A DNA stretch of 30,007 bases from an uncultured Eubacterium sp. (GTDB lineage Bacteria > Bacillota > Clostridia > Lachnospirales > Lachnospiraceae): assembly GCA_934358495.1 (NCBI GenBank), contig CAKRKO010000026.1:1-30007 (forward strand), read 5' to 3'. The translations under genes and the position numbers were made by a program. This document shows, piece by piece, positions 17,701-23,723 of the stretch. Under the pieces are notes generated by a model, which was not told where the DNA came from, did no database searches, and saw only the letters and a program-made list of their open reading frames with translations. Every line of letters begins with the position of its first letter. The stretch's first letter is position 1.

Positions 17701-17801
17701 TTCTCGTTCCTTACTGCACCTACCATTGCATAGGCCGTCTGCGGAACTAAGCTTACAATCATGAACAGTATAAGCAGGATACACAAAATCTTCTTCTTCA
17801 T
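11754..17801 (-). CDS. Giant secreted, cell-wall-anchored multidomain surface protein
   Basis: The product is 2015 residues. It starts with a signal peptide (MKKKILCILLILFMIVSLVP..., cleavage after AYA at 23-25) and has GGAGGAGG before its ATG. The first 1100 residues form a large region I do not recognise. Then follow a fibronectin-III-like segment (about 1155-1250), an Ig-like segment beginning APMISIDEMVVY (about 1415-1500) and an InlB/Listeria-Bacteroides repeat (about 1540-1602, TGYIFNGWYNG). A run of CxxC cassettes with GHxxxxH spacers spans about 1607-1830, followed by a further beta domain and a Thr/Pro/Glu stalk (about 1944-1972). The C-terminus has KTGDNS, a membrane helix and RKRRKSSAK, the layout of a sortase signal, but the motif reads SSKTGD rather than LPxTG. 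Adhesin or carbohydrate-binding roles are plausible but unproven. The first two thirds look richer in G and C than the last third, hinting at mosaic origin. Confidence 0.85.
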   Translation of the reverse strand: MKKKILCILLILFMIVSLVPQTAYAMVGAVRNENAATSSGQENYNGWAVRWIQNDYLRLYVLRRANAAGGNANTYLATVPARTTASAKEAYDMVFTKGIYQRPYFTLDSEEISWDTRNVDFGDNGSSIIVKYALGNFKYSVTTTYSIIALDAGVYNGQSSSGHLSYDDNDKGRTYGVRCAFEAGYYDGYKKPWMENCSLQFHTQMKGFTKMGHESAPNAAGLYMSTATGSSAEGYTNTSTGIATDMLHVKTNNLSWWSTPSAGMQSKGTAITEVMTKGYSWANPFAALSDLYSVYVDGHYMNQVSVVDSLSEYFSTTKSGDVTLETPLSLQGYEKQNVNGATLWGYRDLYKDGEEGFTPNDNITISEDAKHLGIYKVKGKKDKYQAVPASSESELTANQKKYGDPVAVIRGDYYEEKGSYVFSSGVAALSQTITAVWPVGNGSFSVDKDGNISLSKIALNAPTFKFYQDNGQNENGLSMKIGENGLEATIVPSTNSAVMSIDIPGTTITVEGTVIKPDGSISFTGKSEFSLFKGTEFDMKELGYGLKGEDFKINGIQATGSIDTAEMLGLEMAKLKGEINTFNNYYHFEMELNVFDLFEAESELELKRFNKTGTLMPNKLYFFVGSSAAKIPLVSPVIVAHISGAGGGFDGLADSFNGDFFAIPPINLSITGRGDVLNTIEATATYTFGPAYFKMVAEDVNIKFLKNLNLIDSYTIYEGVQGETRNHKGTNYTGLSASGGVSVHMSVPQSSKIIRAGGELNASVFSGLDSYKTPTKIYVIADMNGNVYGSLHAPDGWPIIGGMKLAGTNLDFFLGANTVMNVKGQGFDSAVSSAFKNFKIYGGVKKDGSFLGSHYRVWYIFPDNEVGHTTKILKSLPEWNWDEHKPSGYSASYNEEGGALAVMNISTEELDIVVAQESAENRAALQSGGSYSKTVTLTAESGQSIPKDAGILMMVTPTDANTDIDEFAKSLSVSKDDTAVTLTFPTYNDKDEITNESKMTAYVTQNGDGKDCVLIGLGDKAQANDSWTVTSTLSDFDASLNASQLFDSLSVSLSNNTVSGKVENATDGTDYVLATYLGSKKGATEYIMGYEDVSNTDNISVKIPNRGTMLPTGDYYVTASLLNKTKLQVEDEDGKTTTEEVLLPVDTVALDKVSYTNTVQPATPTSVTIKPVGNEIMNASWSEVERADGYRVTIYQKDGNNFVDTGKGYSYDAEDIKEGKIAGIAYDKDANLFTLDMALTVGGVDINENGEKVNSSAGLDADKTYKIGVQAYKYLTDEVGGKIANSQVYSEEKLSASSELPKYNPLNFSIKLQTLSGSGNSSGFVDRTVTEENGVFTCVTSGGDNHKWYLTPSCEDTENITYTVTRMDTNAKYTAQPGDYVEIDNEKIVGSVMFQIVATVDRGGYSDTTTKYLLVEKDDTAPMISIDEMVVYADSNTGDYTITGLTEPYATVYLNDYNQTQAATADKNGKFSYTGQLQLTLQQYVIDEETGKPKRDEDDNPVTETVRNESGEIVCLFAKDENGNSSAMANVVVTLEPGSDITYTVTFDSDGGTGVDPQDIENNGIVIRPADPTKTGYIFNGWYNGKAEYDFTQPITENLTLIAKWTLCDHTGSTAKPTCTEPANCTICNYKIPANGHDLVHHEAKAATCTANGWEAYDTCKNCDYNTYQEIPATGHHTPADAVIENEVAATCTEGGFYDEVVKCSGCGKILSTTHKTTEKLGHSFGDWEEVTSPNCTDKGSKKRTCSVCAYSETKDVNPNGHSWESDYTIDKEATCKAAGSKSIHCSKCDAVKDSETIPAIGHDLVHHEAKAATAAEVGNIEYWYCDNCDKYFSDETGTKEIEKSDTIEEKLAPSIIAGNNATVMQGENKDISFTSNAAFDDFIRVEVDGATVDESNYIAVSGSTIVTLKASYFQTLAVGTHTLGIVSQNGTATTTFTIKATTEATEPTEPVTPTDPTNPTEPVTPTNPTNPTNIVSSKTGDNSNLALWIALLFVSGAGIAGTIVFRKRRKSSAK
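11887..11958. repeat. 36-bp tandem repeat encoding the Thr/Pro stalk
   Basis: Two nearly identical 36-base units (11887-11922 and 11923-11958, differing at one base, GGATT versus GGATC) followed by a partial third unit. They encode the EPVTPT(D/N)PTNPT stalk of the surface protein just before its membrane anchor. Copy number may vary between strains. Confidence 0.8.
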
Positions 17802-17835
17802 TTTATTTCCTCCTCCGTTTCACCATAACTTTTCG

Positions 17836-17874
17836 GAATCTTCAGCCTTGATTTTATAAGGCTTCCTACGATTC
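17836..17874 (-). other. Leader hairpin upstream of the giant surface-protein gene
   Basis: In the 195-base gap upstream of the surface-protein gene a two-part stem is visible: GAATC/GATTC outside and AGCCTT/AAGGCT inside, separated by an asymmetric internal loop. It lies about 35 bases before the start codon. No known riboswitch class is recognised, and it could be a simple 5' leader hairpin. Confidence 0.3.
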
Positions 17875-17996
17875 TTCCAGCATAATTTCCAAACTTCTTC
17901 CTCTGCTAGAACGCTGGCATCTGAAACCGAAAAATCCCTTTTTTCTTATCTTTCGGCTTTACAAACACCAGTTTCTTTTTCTATGTGCCGCTTTTT

Positions 17997-19277
17997 TTAC
18001 TTCAACATATATGCCTTTAACTGTCCTCGATTGTCGATATTTAATTTATGAAATACCGATGACAGATGCTGTTTCACCGTGCGCAGTGTCATATTCATAT
18101 GTTCTGCAATTTCCGCATTGGTCCATCCCCGGTTCGCCAGCATAGCAATGGTAAATTCCGTAGTCGTCAGATTATCGGCAATATCCTCTTTCGTCTCCGG
18201 ATTATGGATTCTCCGCCAGCCATAACTGAACTGATATGTGATCTGAATCACTTTCTTGTATCCTTCCGGATCATCGGTCTTCAGACAGGTTTCAATCAGC
18301 CCCTGCAGCAAACCATGATGTTCTCCGATACCCTCAATCAATCCATCCGGTTTTGCGATTCTCCAGGCTTCCATAAAATATGCTTTTGCCGCTTCTGATC
18401 GACGCAGGTTCATGCATGCCATAGCACCCATAAGATTCTGATAGATCAACGCGATCGGATAAATCTCTGTACTCAGCATCTTGCAGGTTTCCACAATTCC
18501 AAGGGACTTTTCATACTCCTGCTCCAGATAAGCTTTGTGCGCCAATACATAACAGCCCCACAACCGCATTCCTTTTGGCAGTTCCTTCAGATACTCTGAC
18601 GGGGACGGGATTTCGTCCATGGGCAGATGCAGAAGCGTACTGGCAGCAACAGCCACAAAAATTCCCATCGCCTTTGTTTTTCGATCTGTCTCTACGGAAA
18701 GAACCTGCCTGAGGTTCACTTTCAGGCTTTCCAATCCACCTTTCGCAGCATTGATATGATTCAGGGAAAGATTGGCAAATATATGGATCAGGCATGCTGA
18801 CAGGCGCAGCATCGGATCCGAATGATTCAAATATAATTCTGTCAGATTTACTGCCTTATCATGCTGCCCGGTAAAATAATAGTATTCACAATATGCCATC
18901 TTTTTTACATCTGCATTCTGAATCTGTTCGATCATGGCAAGGCACTGTCCCGGTTGAAATGCCGTGCTCATAAGAAGCATTGGAATGTGTATTTTTTCAG
19001 CCTCTCCTGAGTTCTCTGACGGTTCCATCTCCCTGTTCGCATTCTCTCTGTCAGCTGTCTCTATTCCTAAAATATAATCTGTGGATACCTGAAATTCTCT
19101 TGCGATCCGTACCAGAAGATCACTGCTGATTGACTTTGTCTCTCCACTGAATATTCTGCTGATCTGTGAAGGTGCCACACCCAGGCGCCTTGCGAATTCA
19201 CTTTTTGATATTCCTTCAATTTCACATAATCTTTCCAGTTGTTTTCCCATTGAAGATATTTCTTGCTTTTTTCCCAT
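17997..19277 (-). CDS. XRE-TPR-LuxR fusion transcriptional regulator
   Basis: The ATG at 19277 (MGKKQEISSMGKQLERLCEI) is chosen because AGGAAGAAG lies upstream and the earlier part of the frame is low-complexity and lacks ribosome binding sites; this gives 426 residues. Residues about 10-68 are an XRE/Cro helix-turn-helix (ISKSEFARRLGVAPSQISRI). The middle is alpha-helical with TPR-like features (YYYFTGQHDKAVNLTELYL and similar). Residues about 368-425 are a LuxR/GerE helix-turn-helix (TNAEIAEHMNMTLRTVKQHL then SSVFHKLNIDNRG). Two different DNA-binding domains at opposite ends of one protein is unusual. A helical core could bind a peptide or small ligand. It lies 195 bases upstream of the surface-protein gene on the same strand, so control of that gene is a reasonable guess. 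Confidence 0.8.
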   Translation of the reverse strand: MGKKQEISSMGKQLERLCEIEGISKSEFARRLGVAPSQISRIFSGETKSISSDLLVRIAREFQVSTDYILGIETADRENANREMEPSENSGEAEKIHIPMLLMSTAFQPGQCLAMIEQIQNADVKKMAYCEYYYFTGQHDKAVNLTELYLNHSDPMLRLSACLIHIFANLSLNHINAAKGGLESLKVNLRQVLSVETDRKTKAMGIFVAVAASTLLHLPMDEIPSPSEYLKELPKGMRLWGCYVLAHKAYLEQEYEKSLGIVETCKMLSTEIYPIALIYQNLMGAMACMNLRRSEAAKAYFMEAWRIAKPDGLIEGIGEHHGLLQGLIETCLKTDDPEGYKKVIQITYQFSYGWRRIHNPETKEDIADNLTTTEFTIAMLANRGWTNAEIAEHMNMTLRTVKQHLSSVFHKLNIDNRGQLKAYMLK

Positions 19278-19400
19278 ATCTATCCATCTTCTTCCTGTTG
19301 CATCATTACATTTTGATGTCTTTAGTATATCAAAAAAACGTTTTTTTACCATCGTACTATTTTTGAAAAAATCGGTGTGATTTTTAATATTTTTGCACAG

Positions 19401-19438
19401 AAAAAAGAGAAGAAATTGCAAATTTGCAATTTCTTCTC
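19401..19438 (-). terminator. Terminator of tadA
   Basis: A perfect palindrome (GAGAAGAAATTGCAAA with its complement, 19407-19438) is followed on the minus strand by six Ts. It lies 17 bases after the tadA stop codon. Confidence 0.85.
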
Positions 19439-19455
19439 ACCACATTCTTCATTTT

Positions 19456-19941
19456 CTATTTTTCCGCTATCGCCTGCTTTTTCTTTTCCCGCAGTTCTTT
19501 AAAAAAGTTGCTCAGCATCGAAGAACATTCTTTCTGACAGACACCCTGCACGATTTCCACCTGATGGTTAAATCCTGCAATCTGAAGCAGGTTCAGAACT
19601 GATCCGGCACAGCCTGCCTTTGGGTTCATACTTCCGATCACCACGCGATCAATTCGCGACTGCACCAGTGCACCGGCGCACATCTGACATGGTTCCAATG
19701 TCACATACATTGTGCAGCCTTCCAGCCGCCAGTCTCCCAGCTTTTTGCTCGCCTTACGGATTGCATTTAATTCTGCATGGGACAAGGTGTTTTTGTCTGT
19801 ATTTCGACGGTTGTAACCACGGGCAATGATTTTGCCGTCTGCATCATTTACGATGACACAGCCAATAGGTACTTCGTCGATGGCGTATGCTTTTTTTGCC
19901 TGTTTTATGGCTTGTTTCATATATTTTTGATCCAAATTCAT
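19456..19941 (-). CDS. tadA: tRNA-specific adenosine deaminase
   Basis: The 161-residue protein is a cytidine-deaminase-fold enzyme that converts A34 to inosine in tRNA-Arg(ACG) in the cytoplasm. The zinc and catalytic residues are visible as HAE at 55-57 and PCQMC at 84-88. Other family hallmarks are EVPIGCVIV (23-31) and RNTDKNTLSHAELNAI. Length matches the family. The ATG at 19941 has AGAAAGG about ten bases upstream. In Firmicutes tadA usually precedes the SRP RNA and dnaX; here the XRE-LuxR regulator and giant surface-protein genes follow it instead. Confidence 0.95.
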   Translation of the reverse strand: MNLDQKYMKQAIKQAKKAYAIDEVPIGCVIVNDADGKIIARGYNRRNTDKNTLSHAELNAIRKASKKLGDWRLEGCTMYVTLEPCQMCAGALVQSRIDRVVIGSMNPKAGCAGSVLNLLQIAGFNHQVEIVQGVCQKECSSMLSNFFKELREKKKQAIAEK

Positions 19942-20008
19942 ACAAATTTAACCTTTCTGTATTTTTTTTGGAAAAAGTGAGTTTTTTTAGGAAAAAAACC
20001 GTCTTATA

Positions 20009-20042
20009 TATATGTAAAGAAAATTTACATATACAAAGGAGG
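20009..20042 (+). promoter_or_regulatory. Inverted repeat and strong ribosome binding site before the small peptide gene
   Basis: A perfect 10-bp inverted repeat, TATATGTAAA-gaaaa-TTTACATATA (20009-20033), ends two bases before the consensus ribosome binding site AAAGGAGG (20035-20042). The stem could form in the mRNA and influence ribosome access, or be an operator in DNA. Confidence 0.55.
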
Positions 20043-20049
20043 TGTCCTA

Positions 20050-20136
20050 ATGGATATAAAAAAATTAAACGACATTATAGATGTTTTTCTAAAATGTGGT
20101 TACTTCTTGGTTTATATCATCGTCTTACTCAAGTAA
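20050..20136 (+). CDS. 28-residue putative membrane peptide
   Basis: An ATG seven bases after a perfect AAAGGAGG opens a 28-codon frame ending in TAA. The peptide begins MDIKKLNDIID and ends FLVYIIVLLK. The N-terminus is short and amphipathic, followed by a hydrophobic stretch of about 17-18 residues long enough to cross a membrane, with one internal Lys-Cys. A hairpin terminator follows 22 bases after the stop, so this looks like a self-contained gene. It is too small for routine gene callers. Size and layout resemble toxins of type I toxin-antitoxin systems or small regulatory membrane peptides, but I do not recognise the family, and no antisense RNA promoter was identified. Confidence 0.55.
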   Translation: MDIKKLNDIIDVFLKCGYFLVYIIVLLK

Positions 20137-20158
20137 TGTCCATCTTATCCTAAAACTA

Positions 20159-20190
20159 ATAGATGTTCCAACTATGGAACATCTATTTTA
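20159..20190. terminator. Hairpin terminator shared by convergent genes
   Basis: An 11-bp perfect stem, ATAGATGTTCC-aactat-GGAACATCTAT (20159-20186), is followed on plus by TTTATATAT. It ends the small peptide gene. The TAG stop of the convergent component-1-like gene (20183-20185) lies inside its arm; its minus-strand T-tract is weaker. Confidence 0.75.
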
Positions 20191-21304
20191 TATATATCCT
20201 ACCAGAAAATGCTACATGAGGCAATTCATAAAACTCGCATTTTGAAGGACAGATCGACTTGTATAGAGGATCTGCCACGATGATTTTTGCATCTTTTAAT
20301 GCTTCTTCCATGGCTTCTTCCCCAAGGACAATGGCGTCTTTTTCACCAATCAGATTTTCACATTCTTTTAAAGGACAAAGTACTCGGGTTGAACGTCCAT
20401 GCACCTTCTCGATGCCTGCTGCCAGAGAGCCCATGGTGACAGGTTCACCGATCAGGGTGATTTCGGCATCTTTCTGCATGCGATTTTGCAAATATATCAA
20501 TTTCTCCGTTTGCTGTCCTTTTGCATTTTCCAGTGCTTCTGAAATATTCTCTGCCAGCCACTCATTTGGTGTTCCGATCACATACGGTGCTCCGAACTTT
20601 TCCTGAAGCACTTTTGCTGCCCGCAGTCCAACCGCAGACACTACCAGATTGACATCCACAGATCCTGCCATTTGCAATGTTTCCAAAGAATCACCCATCG
20701 CCCAGGTAGATAATACATTCCAACCATATTTTTGCAGGTTTTCTTTCAGCAGATTTACATTTTTCTGCGGTCCGAAGTCTAACGGGGTTATACCCAGCAA
20801 GTTCACGCTGCGTCTAAATCTGATTTCCGTTTTCTGTATAACATTCTTTGTATCCGTTTTTTCTGTAAATCGCTTTGCGATTTCCTCCAGCGCAATACCT
20901 GCGCCATATACATAATCATGCATGCCGTTTGTTGGCACAGCAAACGTCGGAATCCCGGTTTCCGTCTCAATCACTCTTGCAATCGCCGGAAAATCCGTCC
21001 CGTTCATAAAAGGAATCGGTGAACCTGCCAATGCAATAAATTTTGGATGTAATTCCCGCGCCGCATGTTCAATATCATCAATAAATTTCCGGTCATTTCC
21101 CATAATGGCATCAATTTCTGTCAGACCTGAGATAAAGATCAGGCTGTCCTGATCGTACCAGCGGATCTCATCATGTGTATTGTAAGTAGAATTACATCCG
21201 GAAGGATCGTGCATCACTGTCATTCCGCCAAGCTCGTACAATGCGGAACAGACACCAGACACATCTGCCGTATAAATTGGTATGATTCGATATGATTGTC
21301 TCAT
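20183..21304 (-). CDS. Nitrogenase component-1-like protein, small subunit
   Basis: The ATG at 21304 overlaps the stop of the preceding gene (ATGA), so it is preferred over a start at 21325; the product has 373 residues. The fold pattern matches the nitrogenase component 1 family (NifD/NifK/NifE/NifN, BchN/B, CfbD). The N-terminal YELGGMTVMHDPSGCNSTYN block has Cys37 at the position of the HGPxGC P-cluster cysteine. The usual third cysteine (TTCxxxxIGDD) reads AGSPIPFMNGTD at 93-104, so it is lost. Further cysteines occur near the C-terminus (LCPLKEC and SICPSKC). It aligns without gaps over the first 110 residues with the protein at 28922-29959. It probably pairs with the large subunit encoded just upstream and receives electrons from the NifH-like protein. 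The substrate is unknown. Confidence 0.8.
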   Translation of the reverse strand: MRQSYRIIPIYTADVSGVCSALYELGGMTVMHDPSGCNSTYNTHDEIRWYDQDSLIFISGLTEIDAIMGNDRKFIDDIEHAARELHPKFIALAGSPIPFMNGTDFPAIARVIETETGIPTFAVPTNGMHDYVYGAGIALEEIAKRFTEKTDTKNVIQKTEIRFRRSVNLLGITPLDFGPQKNVNLLKENLQKYGWNVLSTWAMGDSLETLQMAGSVDVNLVVSAVGLRAAKVLQEKFGAPYVIGTPNEWLAENISEALENAKGQQTEKLIYLQNRMQKDAEITLIGEPVTMGSLAAGIEKVHGRSTRVLCPLKECENLIGEKDAIVLGEEAMEEALKDAKIIVADPLYKSICPSKCEFYELPHVAFSGRIYIK

Positions 21305-22638
21305 AGGCAGCACTCGCACCCCCATCCTTTTTGTACTACAAGTTTTTCTGTATCTTTTTCCTCACGATACGCCTCCATCATCAATTCCGCAGTTCTGCGG
21401 ATACCATCAAATCCATACAGACCTTCCCCCTGCACCAGATTTACAAAATGACGGCTGCGACTAAAATATGCAGCTTTCTGTCCGATGGCAAGTACTTCCT
21501 CTTCGCCGCCTCTTGGCAATACACGCATTTTTACCTGAATTGTAGCGATCAGTTCCAATTCCGGTGCATATTTCTGCAGCCAGTCAAACGCTGATTTCTC
21601 CTCCGGACTGATGCCGTCCAGATATACCGCCTTTACGTTAAATCCATGCGTCAGAAGCAGTTTTGCCAGTCCCAGTGGTCTCGGATGATACAGGTAATCC
21701 AGGGTGATCGGCATATCTCCGATCAGTGCTTTCGCTTTTGCCAGAACTTCCTCACAGGCAGAGCGCTCTACATCTAATTTTTCTCTGCTCAGTTCCGGAA
21801 TCCCCAAGGCATCCGTCAGCTGCTTTAACTGTTGCTCGATTTCTTCATAATCAAAGCTTCCCGGCAGATACAGATGCGCACGGTGCAAGCGACGCGCCTG
21901 TGTCTCCATACCGTATTTTCCCGCCGGGTAGATATCCAGAAACAATCGTCCCTTACTCATGTCCAACAAGTCCTGCCAGGTTTCACAGGCTTGAAGTTCC
22001 CGCACGGTATAACCATATCGTCTTAACAAGCGCTTGATATCACTGCTTTCATCCAGTAAAAAATCATTGCCGAATACCGATACCGTTTTTTCATCTGCTT
22101 CACACTCCGGCAAAGGATCATACATGGCTTTTCGCAGCTTCTGATCCGGCGTCAGACCATGTTTTTGCATGATTGGATCCATGTAGCATCGAATAAAACA
22201 AATATCCGGGAAACGGCGTTCCAATTCATCATAAATATAAGTCAGATTGCTTCCCACAAAGTGATGCAGGCATACCGTAAACAGCAGCACTGCCTTCGGA
22301 TGATCCCCACGCTTGTTCAGTACATCCGTCACACCCTCGATCGTGATGTCCTCTAAATTGCCGTTTAAAACATGTTGTTCTTCCACAATGACAAAAGAAA
22401 AACGATCTGCCGCATTCATTTCTGCCGCTGTCAGTACAACACCGCGCATACAGTTGTCCGCACAGACATAGATTTGAATCGCTTCTGGTACCAGCATTCC
22501 GGTATGTACAATATTCCAATTACCGTGAACCGGAGAATTATACTCTAATTCAGATGCAAACGGTGCAGGAAAACATGCATCTTTGATTTTTACCACAGCG
22601 TCTTTTGGATCTACTGTTTCCCCTACTCGCTGCAACAT
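21301..22638 (-). CDS. Nitrogenase component-1-like protein, large subunit
   Basis: The 445-residue protein starts one base after the NifH-like stop codon, with GGAGG upstream. Component-1 features are CFPAPF (Cys22), YVCADNCMRG (Cys59, Cys63) and LLFTVCLHHFVGSNL (Cys123), which correspond in order to the three metal-cluster cysteines of NifD/NifK-type subunits. The C-terminus is unusual: GWGCECCL gives Cys441, Cys443 and Cys444, a possible extra metal or redox site. It is shorter than NifD (about 490) and closer to the NifE/BchN/CfbD-type members. No NifD-type cofactor-binding context is recognised. Together with the overlapping small subunit it likely forms an alpha2beta2-type catalytic component. 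The reaction is unknown; nitrogen fixation is unlikely without nifB, nifE or nifN nearby. Confidence 0.8.
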   Translation of the reverse strand: MLQRVGETVDPKDAVVKIKDACFPAPFASELEYNSPVHGNWNIVHTGMLVPEAIQIYVCADNCMRGVVLTAAEMNAADRFSFVIVEEQHVLNGNLEDITIEGVTDVLNKRGDHPKAVLLFTVCLHHFVGSNLTYIYDELERRFPDICFIRCYMDPIMQKHGLTPDQKLRKAMYDPLPECEADEKTVSVFGNDFLLDESSDIKRLLRRYGYTVRELQACETWQDLLDMSKGRLFLDIYPAGKYGMETQARRLHRAHLYLPGSFDYEEIEQQLKQLTDALGIPELSREKLDVERSACEEVLAKAKALIGDMPITLDYLYHPRPLGLAKLLLTHGFNVKAVYLDGISPEEKSAFDWLQKYAPELELIATIQVKMRVLPRGGEEEVLAIGQKAAYFSRSRHFVNLVQGEGLYGFDGIRRTAELMMEAYREEKDTEKLVVQKGWGCECCL

Positions 22639-23409
22639 CTAATTTTCCTCCATAATACCACCGCACAGGGTGTACATTTCTTTTGCAATTACACGATATT
22701 CCTCTGCCATAGCACTGTCCGGATAACACTCCATCAGTGTCATTCCCTGCGCTTCTGCCAGTGCCACCTGCTCGCTGTGAGACAAAGTTCCAATAACTTC
22801 TGTATGAAAATCAGCTGCCAGTTCTGCAACTTTTTCTTCTTCCCGCAAAACATCCCTGCGGTTCAGAATAATACCGCCAAGTTGTGCATAGCCGCGGTTT
22901 TTGAAGTTTTCCACCGCCATGGCAATATTAGCCGCTGCATGGATTGCCATATTTTCTCCGGAAGTGATGATAAATACTTTGTCTGCATAACCATTTCGCA
23001 TTGGCATAGAAAATCCGCCACAGACTACATCTCCAAGCACATCATATAAAATAACATCCGGCTTGTATACATCATACGCCCCCGTTTCTTTTAATTTTTC
23101 CAGAGCTGTGATAATCCCACGGCCGGCGCATCCAAGTCCTGGTGTCGGTCCTCCGGCTTCCACACAGATAACACCGTTGTAGCCAATGCGAATCATATCT
23201 TCCAGCTCTAAGCTTTGTTTTTTCTCGTTATATAAATCCAGTACAGTTGGAACTGCTTCCCCATGACGAAGCTGGATCGTAGAATCAGCCTTCGGATCAC
23301 AGCCAATCTGCATAACCGTCAGCCCCATCTCTGCCAGCGCTGCTGCCACATTGGATACAGTTGTAGATTTTCCGATTCCACCTTTTCCGTATACTGCTAT
23401 CTTGATCAC
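22639..23409 (-). CDS. NifH-like nitrogenase Fe protein (ATP-dependent reductase)
   Basis: The start is a GTG at 23409, overlapping the stop of the upstream regulator gene (GTGA), with AAGGAG eight bases upstream. The 256-residue protein has the P-loop YGKGGIGKST (8-16), CDPKADST (37-44) and both cysteines that bridge the [4Fe-4S] cluster: Cys94 in GLGCAGRG and Cys130 in DVVCGGF. Arg97, equivalent to the ADP-ribosylation site of NifH, is kept. It is somewhat shorter than true NifH (about 275-295 residues), as in the uncharacterised and CfbC/BchL-related groups. It should pass single electrons with ATP hydrolysis to the component-1-like proteins. All functional residues are intact. Whether it serves one or both component-1 pairs is open. 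Confidence 0.9.
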   Translation of the reverse strand: MIKIAVYGKGGIGKSTTVSNVAAALAEMGLTVMQIGCDPKADSTIQLRHGEAVPTVLDLYNEKKQSLELEDMIRIGYNGVICVEAGGPTPGLGCAGRGIITALEKLKETGAYDVYKPDVILYDVLGDVVCGGFSMPMRNGYADKVFIITSGENMAIHAAANIAMAVENFKNRGYAQLGGIILNRRDVLREEEKVAELAADFHTEVIGTLSHSEQVALAEAQGMTLMECYPDSAMAEEYRVIAKEMYTLCGGIMEEN

Positions 23410-23681
23410 TGTTCTGCTCCTTCCTCTGCCGGAGTGATAACGTTAGAATAAGCCGTTTTCGCTGATACACCTTTCAAACGTCCGATTTTTCCGGAAAGTG
23501 CACTGATGGTATTCTGCGGTGCATCAATAGCGATACTTATGATACTGATGCCCTTTGGGCGATATGGAATCCCCATCCTGCCGACAATGTACTGGCGCGC
23601 TTCGTGAAGAAGGATATTTAATTCTTCGATGGCATCCTCCTGTTCAACAATAATTGATATCACCGCCACTCTGGTGTCCAT
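23406..23681 (-). CDS. TM1266-type (iron-only hydrogenase system) putative regulator
   Basis: The 91-residue protein beginning MDTRVAVISIIVEQEDAIEE matches the small ACT/NikR-like fold proteins of the TM1266 family, often annotated as the iron-only hydrogenase system regulator. Typical segments are ILLHEARQYIVGRMGIPYRP and GISIISIAIDAPQNTISALSG, then KIGRLKGVSAKTAYS. AAAGGAGGA precedes the ATG. It is the first gene of the operon with the NifH-like and component-1-like genes. The family commonly sits beside [FeFe]-hydrogenase maturation genes, so finding it here hints at iron-sulfur or hydrogenase-related control. No DNA-binding domain is visible, so a role as a ligand-sensing accessory is as likely as transcriptional regulation. 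Confidence 0.75.
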   Translation of the reverse strand: MDTRVAVISIIVEQEDAIEELNILLHEARQYIVGRMGIPYRPKGISIISIAIDAPQNTISALSGKIGRLKGVSAKTAYSNVITPAEEGAEQ

Positions 23682-23723
23682 GTATGGTTTCCTCCTTTTC
23701 TGGCTGATAATTTACTTTTTCGA

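Noticed and set aside
20183..23409. A genuine nitrogen-fixing nif operon
   Set aside because: The component-1-like subunits are short and lack NifD/NifK hallmarks, including the third cysteine in the small subunits. No nifB, nifE, nifN or nifV-type genes are present.
20183..23409. Chlorophyll or F430 biosynthesis (BchLNB or CfbCD) assignment
   Set aside because: Neighbouring genes are hydrogenase-maturation type rather than tetrapyrrole genes, and two component-1 subunit types are present, unlike the single CfbD. The host appears to be a gut Clostridia member with no such pathway in the window.
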